NCBI GenBank assembly: GCA_964440935.1
Contig: CAYTTY010000011.1
Location: forward strand, 1 to 64,000
Source: WJJR01 sp964440935
GTDB lineage: Bacteria > Zixibacteria > MSB-5A5 > WJJR01
Direction: 5' to 3'
DNA length: 64,000 bases
Of the stretch, positions 44,077 through 52,722 are shown one piece after another (within the stretch, counting starts at the first letter, position 1; each line of letters begins with the position of its first letter). The translations under genes and the position numbers were made by a program. The notes below the pieces were generated by a model that was given only the letters and a program-made list of their open reading frames with translations, was not told the origin of the DNA and ran no database searches.

Positions 44077-45414
44077 ATGACACGCAAGACCGATTTCGAT
44101 CAATTGAACAACCAGTTGACTCATCATATGGAGATCATCAAGCGGTGTACGATGCCGTCGGATCGCTACGGGCAGCTCCTGCTCGCGTCCGATCCGGAAT
44201 CGCGGTATCCGTACATCTATCCGCGCGACACCAGCAGCGCGGTACAGCTCTTCCGGCGGATCGTGGAGTCGAAGAAGGGATATGATGCCGGCCCCGATGC
44301 GATGTCGTTGATGCGTTCAATGTCATTGTTCATGCGTGATGTCATGTCCGAAGAGGGGCACTGGGGGCAACGGTACAGCCTCGACGGTGAAGACAAAAGC
44401 GTCTACAAGCAGGAAGACAACACCGCACATGCCATTGCGATCATCTGCAACTACCTTTTGGCGGCCCACCGGACGGGTACGGAGGTTCCAGACATCAACG
44501 ATCTTCTGACGGTTGTCAACACCGGGTTGTCTCACGCCTTGTCGGACTATTATCACCACGAGTTGAACTTGTTTGAATCGACCACGTCGATTCATGAATC
44601 GGCGTTGGAAACCGGTTTCACCTGCTGGGTCAATTTCTCCTACTTGTACGCGTTTTCGCTCGCCCATCAGCTGGACTCGGAGTTGGACGACCACAACATT
44701 ATCAAGCCCGAGCACCTCCAATTCCGTGAGCGGTTCCTTTATACGATCAGCGAGTTGTTCATCATCAACCGTCGGTATATCCGGCGGATTTCACCCGACG
44801 GGCATTTTGATTTTCGTCCCGACTTCACCCTCCTGAGCCCATTCTACTTTGGCTTCTTCCATTACAAAGATGAATTGGCCAACGGAGTGGAGTATCTCGC
44901 CAAGCATCTGCATGATCCGCAGTTCGACATGATTATGCGCTACCTGCCGTTTCATCAGGATTTCTCTACCCACGTCCATGCGGGCAACGGTCCGTGGCTG
45001 CAATACAATGCGATTCTGGCGCAGTATTACTACTGGGTGGGCGATAACGAACGCGGCGATGCGTTGCTCGATCGGATCGAGCGCCATGCGACCGAGGACG
45101 GCCACATTCCCGAACATCTGTCGACCTGCAATCGCTTCGATTGGTTCATCGAATCAGAGTGGCGGACCGGTATCGACTTTGCCAAGGAGTTCGACTCCAG
45201 TATCCTCCTCGATCATGTGCACTTTGACATCATCCTCGAAGAGGCCAATAATATGTGGCGATCATACCGGCAGGTGGGGAATAACTGCTACCGCAGCGAC
45301 AACTCCCTCATTGAAGGCGGGTTTATTCAGTTTGCCTGTCCGCTCATGTGGTCGCATGTCGAGTTTGCACGGGCGCTGTTGTATCGCGCCGGGGATTGGT
45401 GGAAGATTAAGTGA
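44077..45414 (+). CDS. GH15-like (six-hairpin) glycosidase
   Basis: 445 residues. The ATG at 44077 with GAGGAG 5 nt upstream is chosen; an earlier in-frame start has none. No signal peptide, so cytoplasmic. The (alpha/alpha)-type pattern and the segments YPYIYPRDTSSAVQLFRRIV, WGQRYSLDGEDKSVYKQEDN (a QED general-acid-like position), STTSIHESALETGFTCW and TCNRFDWFIESEWRTGIDFAKEF resemble glucoamylase/GH15-like and related glycan debranching enzymes. Substrate not readable. Lies alone between NDH-2 and the sigma factor gene. Confidence 0.65.
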   Translation: MTRKTDFDQLNNQLTHHMEIIKRCTMPSDRYGQLLLASDPESRYPYIYPRDTSSAVQLFRRIVESKKGYDAGPDAMSLMRSMSLFMRDVMSEEGHWGQRYSLDGEDKSVYKQEDNTAHAIAIICNYLLAAHRTGTEVPDINDLLTVVNTGLSHALSDYYHHELNLFESTTSIHESALETGFTCWVNFSYLYAFSLAHQLDSELDDHNIIKPEHLQFRERFLYTISELFIINRRYIRRISPDGHFDFRPDFTLLSPFYFGFFHYKDELANGVEYLAKHLHDPQFDMIMRYLPFHQDFSTHVHAGNGPWLQYNAILAQYYYWVGDNERGDALLDRIERHATEDGHIPEHLSTCNRFDWFIESEWRTGIDFAKEFDSSILLDHVHFDIILEEANNMWRSYRQVGNNCYRSDNSLIEGGFIQFACPLMWSHVEFARALLYRAGDWWKIK

Positions 45415-45536
45415 GTGGACGGTGTGGACTTGGTGGACGATGTGGACCGTAAATGACACCAAATTTCTGCAACCCGTGATCTCTCTTGCGTGTCCTATCT
45501 CTTAGACGGCCCTGAGTTGGGCCCGATGAGGGATTG

Positions 45537-46127
45537 ATGAGCGAGTCTTGCAAGCAACGATTTGCCAGACTGTTGGAACCAATCCATGAGGCCGCGACGC
45601 GTTACTGTCTGCGTTTGTGCACAACGCGGGCGGACGCCGAGGACCTTTACCACGATGCCGTGCTCGCCGCTTGGCATGGTCTGCCCGGTTTGAGGGATGA
45701 GCGGCACTTCAAGCCGTGGCTGTTTCGGATCGTCACCAACACGTTTCGCAACCGGGAACGGCGCCGCCAGTGGACCCGCTGGCTGTCATTGTCCGACGAC
45801 GGTCAGGGCGACAGTCCGGCTTCTCCCACTGCGGTGACCGATCCACGGAATTTGCTCGATGCGCGCCGTCACCTGGAGCAGGCGATGCGCCCGCTCTCGG
45901 CCGAAGAGCGTGCCCTCATCGTGTTGTTCGAACTGGAACAGTACACCATCGCCGAGATCGCCGCATTCCGCGGCGCACGCGAGGGAACGATCAAGTCGAA
46001 GCTGTCGCGTGCGCGGGCCAAGATGCGCGACGCGCTGGCGCGCCGGGACACGGCGAGCGAGGCGGCGGTGAACAGCAAACGTGAGGTGGGTTATGCGCTG
46101 CACCCGAATCAAGCAGCATCTGACTGA
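45537..46127 (+). CDS. ECF-type RNA polymerase sigma factor
   Basis: About 196 residues. Region 2 (LEPIHEAATRYCLRLCTTRADAEDLYHDAVLAAWHG, HFKPWLFRIVTNTFRNRER) and region 4 (ALIVLFELEQYTIAEIAAF, GTIKSKLSRARAKMRDAL) are both clear. The ATG at 45537 is one codon after a TTG; GAGGG precedes it. Directs transcription of an unknown stress or envelope regulon. The anti-sigma gene overlaps its end, the standard arrangement. Confidence 0.93.
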   Translation: MSESCKQRFARLLEPIHEAATRYCLRLCTTRADAEDLYHDAVLAAWHGLPGLRDERHFKPWLFRIVTNTFRNRERRRQWTRWLSLSDDGQGDSPASPTAVTDPRNLLDARRHLEQAMRPLSAEERALIVLFELEQYTIAEIAAFRGAREGTIKSKLSRARAKMRDALARRDTASEAAVNSKREVGYALHPNQAASD

Positions 46128-47109
46128 CCCGGACAAGCCACTGACGCCTGACCTCGCCGAGCACATACGCGCGTGCCGTGAGTGCCGCGACCTGTGGGAG
46201 GCGGAACAGACGCTGCGACGCAGCATCGAGGCCGTTCGCGTCGAACCGAGCCCGGCGCGCATGGGAACGTCCGATGCCTGGGTCGACCGGGTCGTGTCGC
46301 AACAGGAGGAATCTCTCGTGACATCGATCATTCGCAATCCCTTCAGCACCCACCGACGCCGCTGGGGGTGGACACTCTCGGTACTCACCGTGGCGCTGGC
46401 GTTTTTTGTCCTTGTACCATTCTCGTATCAACACACCATTGGAACGGAGATCACGATTCCCACGAATGCTGCGTTGTTGCAGAAAGTCGATGCCTCAGCG
46501 ATCGAAGCGCGTCTGGCCGAAACTGGTTACGCGTCGGTTCAGGTGGGCAAGAGGATCAACGACGATGCGGCCCTGCTGATACTGAACGTACCGGGATCGA
46601 CCGATGATGCGCTGGCGGTGGTCGATGCGGCGGGTGATTTGCTGCCCGCACCGCTGGCCGGTGCGAACATCGAGTTGGCTCCCTGGCGTGTGACCGAATC
46701 GGGAAGTCTGTTCGCTCAGATGACCAATACGTTGACGGTCTCCGTCAACACCGACGGTAAAACCGAGTCGCAAATCGCCGATGAGATCCGTGCGCAGCTT
46801 CAATCACAGGGCATGCAGGTCGACAACCTGTGGATCAGCAAGGACGGCAACGAGACCACGATGACGCTCGAAGGCCAGGTGGCGGGAACCGACGGTGAAC
46901 AGGTTTTCGAAGTGCACATGTTCGACGATGAAGCTCAAGGCGACGGCAACATCTCGATGAAACTTCTCATCGAGGATCTCGATCCGAATCTTACCGACGT
47001 GGAAAAGATCAAAGAGGTTCGTCGTCGTCTGGAAGCCGAAGGCATTTACGACGCCGACATCAGGATCGACGGTGATGATGTAAAGATCGAGTTGCAGAAA
47101 GAGAAGTAG
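46093..47109 (+). CDS. Transmembrane anti-sigma factor with large extracytoplasmic domain
   Basis: About 338 residues; ATG at 46093 with GAGG 6 nt upstream, overlapping the sigma gene by 35 nt. N-terminal zinc-finger anti-sigma motif LAEHIRACRECRDLWE (H-x3-C-x2-C), one membrane helix (WGWTLSVLTVALAFFVLVPF, about 90-110) and about 225 periplasmic residues. The periplasmic part has two similar alpha/beta modules of about 90-100 residues (around DALAVVDAAGDLLPAPLAG and ESQIADEIRAQLQSQGMQVD) and an acidic end (KEVRRRLEAEGIYDADIRID). I do not recognise this sensor domain. Confidence 0.85.
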   Translation: MRCTRIKQHLTDPDKPLTPDLAEHIRACRECRDLWEAEQTLRRSIEAVRVEPSPARMGTSDAWVDRVVSQQEESLVTSIIRNPFSTHRRRWGWTLSVLTVALAFFVLVPFSYQHTIGTEITIPTNAALLQKVDASAIEARLAETGYASVQVGKRINDDAALLILNVPGSTDDALAVVDAAGDLLPAPLAGANIELAPWRVTESGSLFAQMTNTLTVSVNTDGKTESQIADEIRAQLQSQGMQVDNLWISKDGNETTMTLEGQVAGTDGEQVFEVHMFDDEAQGDGNISMKLLIEDLDPNLTDVEKIKEVRRRLEAEGIYDADIRIDGDDVKIELQKEK

Positions 47110-47131
47110 CCGAACACGCACAGTCTGTGAC

Positions 47132-47163
47132 AAACGGCGCGACTGGTGGCAGGCGCGCCGTTT
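47132..47163. terminator. Bidirectional terminator between convergent genes
   Basis: Arms AAACGGCGCG (47132-47141) and CGCGCCGTTT (47154-47163) with a 12-nt loop, followed on the plus strand by CTGTTATCTT. Placed 22 nt after the anti-sigma stop and 23 nt after the oppositely oriented gene ending at 47187; the A/T ends of the stem let it serve both. Confidence 0.75.
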
Positions 47164-47186
47164 CTGTTATCTTCCCCGGTATTTCT

Positions 47187-47612
47187 TCAATCAGTCTGAA
47201 CGAGGGAGACCGTGAAGTCGGTCAGCGACAGTCGTACGCCGGACGTATCACACGCGTCGATGATTGCCGGGTCGCTGTACAGTTCCGCTTTTGGGGTGAG
47301 GCCCAACAGCTTGCCCATCTCGAGTGCACCACGTTTCCGCAGCACCAGAATTCTCCAGGCGGCTTCGGTCTCTGCGCGGCCAATCCTGACAATTGTATAC
47401 CCAGTCCGACTGCCAAGGTATATCACGTCAGTCGAGTCGATGGCATCCTCCGCGTCGGGAAGTTCAATCAACAGCCCACCGACACTCCCGGGGCCATTGT
47501 ACTGAACCGAGATTCCATCCGGGATCAACTCCGGTTCGACGGTTCCGCTGCAATACCAGTGAGTTCCCAAGAGGAGAGCGAAGAGGAGGATGAGGCGTGC
47601 CGTGCGTGTCAT
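47187..47612 (-). CDS. Small secreted protein of unknown function
   Basis: 141 residues. N-terminal hydrophobic signal (ARLILLFALLLGTHWYCSG; the Cys does not sit in a standard lipobox). The mature part, VSGVQYNG-like start then LLIELPDAEDAIDSTDVIYLGSR and GYTIVRIGRAE, ends with DTSGVRLSLTDFTVSLVQ and has an overall beta-rich look. No family recognised. The start overlaps the stop of the larger secreted protein upstream (ATGA), so the two are translated as a pair and may act together. Confidence 0.6.
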   Translation of the reverse strand: MTRTARLILLFALLLGTHWYCSGTVEPELIPDGISVQYNGPGSVGGLLIELPDAEDAIDSTDVIYLGSRTGYTIVRIGRAETEAAWRILVLRKRGALEMGKLLGLTPKAELYSDPAIIDACDTSGVRLSLTDFTVSLVQTD

Positions 47613-48883
47613 GGGGTCGTCTCCTCCAATTCGTCGACTGGGACCGCCACCGTTGTTGAGTCGCTGATCGGCGCAGAGTGCTTTAATAAGACCAGTAAGT
47701 CACCAATATCGATCAGTCCATTCTGGTTACCATCAGTGAATCCCCATTCTTGCTCTGAGGAGCAGGAATCCTCGGGCTCCAAAAGCTGATTGGCCAGACA
47801 TACAAACTCGGACAGTCGCAAATTGGCCGTGACAGGCAGCCTATACGAACCACCGGTCGAGCCAATCCAATACCGGATATCGATGGGACGATCGTCGGGC
47901 GGGTGAACGCGCAACCAGACAGTGTCGACAGCGCCTGTTTCGTTAACTGGATTGGAAATGACAAACTGCTCACAATCAGGTGAGACCCCCTCTGCGCGAG
48001 GCGAAAGCTGAATCCACAGGTCACTGAATGACGCTGAGTTATGTATGCGGAATGGTAGCGAGTCGATTGTTCCCGGACTTACGATCCCGAAGTTGAGTGA
48101 GGCGGGTTCCACGGTCATGAGTCCGGAACCAGGTGTCGGGCCCACCGTGAACGCGATGGGAGGATCAAGCATGGTTGCTCCGCACGAATTGCTGGCCGTT
48201 ACACTCACATAGCAGGTTTCAACGATGCCGCTGTCCAATAGCGGGGCGGTGTAAGTAACAGATGGACCGTGAGAGGAGATGGTGCCACAACTCGCCCCCC
48301 ACTCCCATCTCAATGCATTGGAATATGAGCGATCCGACAGAATGACGCTGCCGCCGGGAGCAATCCGCATCGTCTCACTGATTGGAAATGGGATGAAGAC
48401 CGTGGGTCGAAGAGGGGGGCCTTCAACTTGAATGTCCCATTCGCCCAGTGTGATTGAGTCAATGATTCCTCTCTGTGGATCGCAATACGTGGGAGTGAAG
48501 TTGTCCCAGCAGTGACAGTAATCAACCCACGTATCTCCACAGGTCCGTGGCACCACAAACTGCAGACAGGCACCCCGTGAATACACGGTATCGTCGCGGG
48601 CGTAATAGAGTCCTGTCGTCTCGAAGCTGAATCGGCCATCGGCACGTGTGGTCGTGACCAACTCATCGCCGCTAAACGGCAGACAGTCCCAATCCAGATG
48701 GATCGGCTGATCGGGAATGGGAGCACCGGTCTCCGGATGGATGATTCTTCCAACGTAGACGGTCGTGACCCGACACTCTCTCTGTCCGTGGCAAGGGATG
48801 GCGAAAGTCAACGCGATCGCCCAACTGGTGGCAGTCCAAATCAGCCAAGTGGGGGCATAAGATCGAGTACTACGGAGTTTCAT
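47609..48883 (-). CDS. Secreted protein with dockerin-like calcium motif
   Basis: About 424 residues. The ATG at 48883 gives a signal peptide (APTWLIWTATSWAIALTFAIPCHG). Residues 45-150 read as a carboxypeptidase-regulatory-like/Ig fold (VYVGRIIHPETGAPIPDQPI, TTRADGRFSFETTGLY) with several Cys. Around 200-250 is a PKD/Ig-like module (GGSVILSDRSYSNALRWEWG). The region near 270-350 (VEPASLNFGIVSPGTIDSLPF) resembles an ASPM/HYDIN-type Ig domain. The C-terminus has one dockerin/EF-hand-like loop, DGNQNGLIDIGDLLVLL. Probably surface-exposed; function unknown. Confidence 0.65.
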   Translation of the reverse strand: MKLRSTRSYAPTWLIWTATSWAIALTFAIPCHGQRECRVTTVYVGRIIHPETGAPIPDQPIHLDWDCLPFSGDELVTTTRADGRFSFETTGLYYARDDTVYSRGACLQFVVPRTCGDTWVDYCHCWDNFTPTYCDPQRGIIDSITLGEWDIQVEGPPLRPTVFIPFPISETMRIAPGGSVILSDRSYSNALRWEWGASCGTISSHGPSVTYTAPLLDSGIVETCYVSVTASNSCGATMLDPPIAFTVGPTPGSGLMTVEPASLNFGIVSPGTIDSLPFRIHNSASFSDLWIQLSPRAEGVSPDCEQFVISNPVNETGAVDTVWLRVHPPDDRPIDIRYWIGSTGGSYRLPVTANLRLSEFVCLANQLLEPEDSCSSEQEWGFTDGNQNGLIDIGDLLVLLKHSAPISDSTTVAVPVDELEETTP

Positions 48884-49045
48884 TTGATCACTCACACTCC
48901 GAATGGCATTGCTGACAACGTAACCTCGACGCAATCTAATGAGTTAACGGCCCGAGTCAATGGCGAAGGGTCTCTCCAGTTGTTACACGTTGCGTAGCAG
49001 CCTGTTACTGCGCCTCGCTGTATTGAGGCATGCCGCACCCCATCG

Positions 49046-49127
49046 TTACCTCTTTTTCCGCGCGTGTTTGCTCTTCTGCAGCTCCACGATCTCATCGTGA
49101 AGTTTGGTAGCGGCTTCATTCCCTCCA
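49046..49127 (-). pseudogene. Diverged partial copy of the uvrB 3' end
   Basis: Reads EAATKLHDEIVELQKSKHA followed by RKKR and a stop, against EAAAKLRDEISELRKKKHA plus GKKR at the end of the full uvrB (50716-52722): 17 of 23 residues identical, both followed by a stop. The remnant begins directly at the end of the antitoxin gene (49116). It is too short to be a gene. It marks an old recombination or insertion event in which the toxin-antitoxin pair became bracketed by two uvrB tails. Confidence 0.65.
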
Positions 49128-50210
49128 CTCAAACCGCAGCTTGAGCCCATTGAGATTTTTGCGCGGTACGAATCCGTCATGCTGAAGACGGCCGACAACA
49201 ATGCCGGGTGCGATACCAAGGTCATTCGCAAACTCTAAAACGTTCTTTCTGCTGAACGCATTGTTCTCAACAAATGAGCGGTACTCGGCTTCAGGAATCA
49301 GACAATCGGCGGCGAATTGGTCGGCTTGTGACTCCTGCTTCGAGTTGCCGGTGCTTGTGTCGGGACAATCGATGAAGCTCTCTTTCTTAGGATGCAGCAG
49401 TATGTGCGCCGCCTCATGGAAGAAACTGAACCAGAAGATATCGTTGAATTTGTATCGCAGGCTCAGTTGTAAGACTGCCTTGTCTTTCGTCAGCCAGCGG
49501 GCGGCGCCGTTGACCGGTGCACCGGGCAGTTCACGTACAAGTGCAACTGCCACACCACATCCGGCGCAGAGTTCGATCATGTCCCGTTCGAAACGATCGG
49601 GCGGTTCCTGTGTTAATGCTCTGATGCGCGTGAGTGCATGTTCGAATTTATCAGGATCATAGCGATCACACGGTTGTTCTCGTGCAACGCGTGTCCCCTG
49701 ATGAACCCACGCCGCCAACGCGTACGGATTCGTTTGCACTCTCGTGCTCTTTCGATAGGCAACGGCCAACTGCCCAAAGACGCGATCGTATTGAGCGGGC
49801 GAGGCAACACCGAAGAACTGAAGGAGGCTCCGGACTTTGTCCTCGTCGGTCGCCGGCTTGGGCAGCCAATCGAATTTCACCATCTCCCTCAGTGGAAAAC
49901 GCTTTGCCCATTCGAGCATCTTGAGCAGTTCGACATTGTCGGCGCGACGGGCGAGATGCTCCCGGTACAGACGTTCGGCGTTGTTCCAAAACCGTGCACT
50001 GACCCCCAGGACTTTTTCAAACTGCAGCGCAGTCTCCGGTGTAATCGCGGCCCGACCGTTAATGATCTCATTGATCGTCTTGATGGGCCGGCCGGTACGA
50101 CGTGCCAGTTCCGATTGTGTCATCCCGAGATAGTCAAGAGTCTCGGCAACGGTGTCTCCGGGCCGGGTTACCCAATCCGGATGATACTGATTTTGGATCT
50201 GTTCAGTCAT
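49116..50210 (-). CDS. HigA-type antitoxin fused to ImmA/IrrE-like metallopeptidase domain
   Basis: 364 residues. N-terminal helix-turn-helix of the HigA/VapI kind (MTQSELARRTGRPIKTINEI, INGRAAITPETALQFEKVLG), then a long helical middle and a zinc-peptidase domain with FFHEAAHILLHPKKE (HExxH, about residue 265) and QADQFAADCLIPEAEY as third-ligand region. Antitoxins of this layout pair with HigB/RelE toxins and repress the operon. Its ATG lies inside the last codons of the upstream toxin gene (8-nt overlap), so translation is coupled to it. The downstream end abuts a uvrB remnant. Confidence 0.88.
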   Translation of the reverse strand: MTEQIQNQYHPDWVTRPGDTVAETLDYLGMTQSELARRTGRPIKTINEIINGRAAITPETALQFEKVLGVSARFWNNAERLYREHLARRADNVELLKMLEWAKRFPLREMVKFDWLPKPATDEDKVRSLLQFFGVASPAQYDRVFGQLAVAYRKSTRVQTNPYALAAWVHQGTRVAREQPCDRYDPDKFEHALTRIRALTQEPPDRFERDMIELCAGCGVAVALVRELPGAPVNGAARWLTKDKAVLQLSLRYKFNDIFWFSFFHEAAHILLHPKKESFIDCPDTSTGNSKQESQADQFAADCLIPEAEYRSFVENNAFSRKNVLEFANDLGIAPGIVVGRLQHDGFVPRKNLNGLKLRFEWRE

Positions 50211-50534
50211 GGTAGTCGGTCACCTCAATGATCTCCACGGCGCTGATCCTGGCCCAATCAAGTCCGCCACTCGCCCTCTGTGGAGGCGGGTCATGACAGG
50301 GGGTGAACACAAGACGCCAGCCGCCATCCAGATGCACCGCGAGTTGTCCCGTTCTCTTGCCCTTCAGTTCATGACAACGTGCGCCGGGGGAACGTCGGCG
50401 AGTGTATCAGCGGCGTGGAATTGATCCAGTCGCCGCCGCAGTATCTTGAATCGTTGTTCGCCGAACTTGCGCATCCCCTTGCGTTGGTCGTTGCACGCTT
50501 TGGCCAGGGCAGAGCTTCGGAAGACGATGTCCAT
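50203..50534 (-). pseudogene. HigB/RelE-like toxin gene with a single-base frameshift
   Basis: First frame: 56 codons from ATG 50534 to a stop at 50364 (MDIVFRSSALAKACNDQRKG ... LADVPP). Second frame: continues as CHELKGKRTGQLAVHLDGGW, then RLVFTPCHDPPPQ and AVEIIEVTDYHD, to a stop at 50203. The two halves are the halves of one HigB toxin (about 110 residues). They join if one base is added to, or a -1 shift occurs at, the run of five C (plus-strand G 50386-50390). The 332-nt length is one short of 111 codons. Either a disabled toxin with an intact antitoxin, a sequencing error in the homopolymer, or a programmed -1 frameshift. Confidence 0.75.
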
Positions 50535-50715
50535 ATCGTGTTCCCGACGGTGTCTTGTACGCGGGTCCGCTTTGCCCCAGCCATCATTACCTTTAACGGA
50601 AAGGGTTAAAAGATTATTTGAAGACTAAATCTGTAGACCGCGCTCTACCAGGCATCATTACAGCAACCTATTGTTGCACAGTTTGTTCGGTTTAGCCATG
50701 AATTGCCCCCATTCC

Positions 50716-52722
50716 TCACCGCTTCTTCCCCGCATGCTTCTTCTTCCGCAGTTCGGAAATCTCATCACGCAGCTTGGCGGCGGCTTCGAAGTCGAGCTTC
50801 TTGGCCGCGTCGCGCATCGCACGGTTCAGAAGCATGAGTTGGTCCTCGATTTCCATCTGTTCGAGGCCGGAGGGACGGTAGTCCTTTTCGGGTTCGGGGA
50901 GTTCGCCTTTGGAATCGGCAAAGATGGTTGTGCGGCGGATTTCCTCTTCGGTTTTGGTGATGGTGCGTGGCGTGATGCCGTGCTCTTCGTTGTATCGTCT
51001 CTGGATTTCGCGACGTCTGTTGGTTTCGTCGATCGCTTTCTGCATCGAATCGGTGACCCTGTCGGCGTACATAACCACTAACCCGTTGACATTGCGGGCG
51101 GCGCGTCCAGCGGTCTGAATCAGCGACCGTTCCGAGCGCAAGAAGCCCTCCTTATCGGCATCAAGTATTGCCACGAGTGAAACCTCGGGCAGGTCAAGTC
51201 CTTCGCGCAGCAAGTTAATTCCAACCAACACATCAAACTGCGCCAGACGCAGATCGCGCAGAATTTCGGTGCGTTCAATCGAGTCGATTTCTGAATGCAG
51301 ATAGCGTACGCGCACACCCATCTGCGCCATGTAATCAGAGAGATCTTCGGCCATGCGCTTGGTCAACGTTGTCACCAGCACGCGTTCTTTGGCATTCACG
51401 CGTTGGTGAACTTCATTCAAGAGATCATCGACTTGCTTGTCAAGCGGACGGACATCGATCTGCGGATCCATTAAACCCGTCGGGCGAATAATCTGCTCGA
51501 CGACAACACCGTCGGAGCGCTCCAACTCGATCTCAGCCGGTGTGGCAGACACATAGAGCATCCGATCCATGACCGACCAGAATTCATCGAGCACCAGCGG
51601 ACGGTTGTCGAGCGCCGAGGGGAGACGGAAGCCGTGTGCAACTAAGACTTCTTTGCGCGAACGGTCGCCGGCGTACATGCCGCGAATCTGCGGCAAGGTC
51701 TGGTGTGACTCGTCGATGATCGTGAGAAAGTCGTCGCGCGGGAAGAAGTCGATCAGGGTAAACGGGCGTTCACCCTGCTTGCGTCCGGAGAGATGCCGGG
51801 AATAATTCTCCACGCCCGAGCAGTAGCCGATTTCCTTGAGCATTTCGATGTCAAACTTGGTGCGCGATTCGAGACGTTGCGCTTCGAGCAGCTTGTCTTC
51901 CCGGCGGAAATGCTCGAGTTGCTCGTCCAATTCCTTCTCGATGGTCTTGATTGCCTGTTCGAGTTTGGGCGGTGTGGTGAGGAAGTGCTTGGCCGGATAA
52001 ATCGCCTTCTTGTCTTGCTTCCGCATCAGCTCGCCGGTGAGTGCATCGACAATGCTGATCCGGTCAATGTCATCGCCGAACATCTCGATGCGAATCACGA
52101 TGTGCTCATAGGCGGGCATGAGTTCGATTGTATCGCCGCGCACCCGGAATGTCCCGCGTGCGGTTTCGAAGTCATTGCGCGTGTAATGGATGTCGATGAG
52201 CTTACGCAGCAGTTCATCGCGGGGAATTGTTTGTCCGACTTCGAGCATCACCATGCTGCGCTCGTAGTCTTCCGGACTGCCCAGTCCGTAGATACACGAG
52301 ACCGATGCCACGATGATCACGTCGCGGCGCTCCAGCAGCGATGCGGTTGCACGCAAACGCAACCGGTCGATGTCGTCGTTGATCGATGTGTCCTTTTCGA
52401 TATACGTGTCGGTTTGTGGGACATACGCTTCGGGCTGGTAGTAGTCGTAGTAGCTGATGAAGAACTCGACGGCATTGTCCGGGAAGAACGATTTCAACTC
52501 GCCGTAGAGCTGCGCGGCGAGGGTTTTGTTGTGTGAGATGACCAGTGTTGGCCGTCCCCACCTGGCGATGACATTGGCCATCGTGAAGGTCTTGCCCGAT
52601 CCGGTGACACCGAGGAGGACCTGGTCGCTCAGACCGCGTTCGTAGCCATCGAGCAGCGAGTGGATCGCGGCGGGCTGGTCCCCCATCGGCTCGTAGGGAT
52701 TCTTCAAAAGAAAGTCGCTCAT
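50716..52722 (-). CDS. uvrB: UvrABC excinuclease subunit B
   Basis: 668 residues, normal family length. Walker A GVTGSGKTFTMANVI near residue 40, beta-hairpin region YYDYYQPEAYVPQTDTYIEK, helicase motifs TIIDESHQTLPQ and AGRAARNVNG, and the C-terminal UVR motif that contacts UvrC (DQLMLLNRAMRDAAKKLDF). Damage-loading helicase of nucleotide excision repair. The last 23 codons are echoed by a remnant at 49046. Divergent from rplU. Confidence 0.97.
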   Translation of the reverse strand: MSDFLLKNPYEPMGDQPAAIHSLLDGYERGLSDQVLLGVTGSGKTFTMANVIARWGRPTLVISHNKTLAAQLYGELKSFFPDNAVEFFISYYDYYQPEAYVPQTDTYIEKDTSINDDIDRLRLRATASLLERRDVIIVASVSCIYGLGSPEDYERSMVMLEVGQTIPRDELLRKLIDIHYTRNDFETARGTFRVRGDTIELMPAYEHIVIRIEMFGDDIDRISIVDALTGELMRKQDKKAIYPAKHFLTTPPKLEQAIKTIEKELDEQLEHFRREDKLLEAQRLESRTKFDIEMLKEIGYCSGVENYSRHLSGRKQGERPFTLIDFFPRDDFLTIIDESHQTLPQIRGMYAGDRSRKEVLVAHGFRLPSALDNRPLVLDEFWSVMDRMLYVSATPAEIELERSDGVVVEQIIRPTGLMDPQIDVRPLDKQVDDLLNEVHQRVNAKERVLVTTLTKRMAEDLSDYMAQMGVRVRYLHSEIDSIERTEILRDLRLAQFDVLVGINLLREGLDLPEVSLVAILDADKEGFLRSERSLIQTAGRAARNVNGLVVMYADRVTDSMQKAIDETNRRREIQRRYNEEHGITPRTITKTEEEIRRTTIFADSKGELPEPEKDYRPSGLEQMEIEDQLMLLNRAMRDAAKKLDFEAAAKLRDEISELRKKKHAGKKR

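Noticed and set aside
42404..45455. Short GTGGAC-type direct repeats near 42409-42430 and 45413-45452
   Set aside because: Only a few degenerate copies; no defined unit or boundary.
50369..50587. Minus-strand frame of 72 codons over the toxin gene
   Set aside because: It is a different frame from both halves of the HigB-like sequence and has no similarity to a known family.
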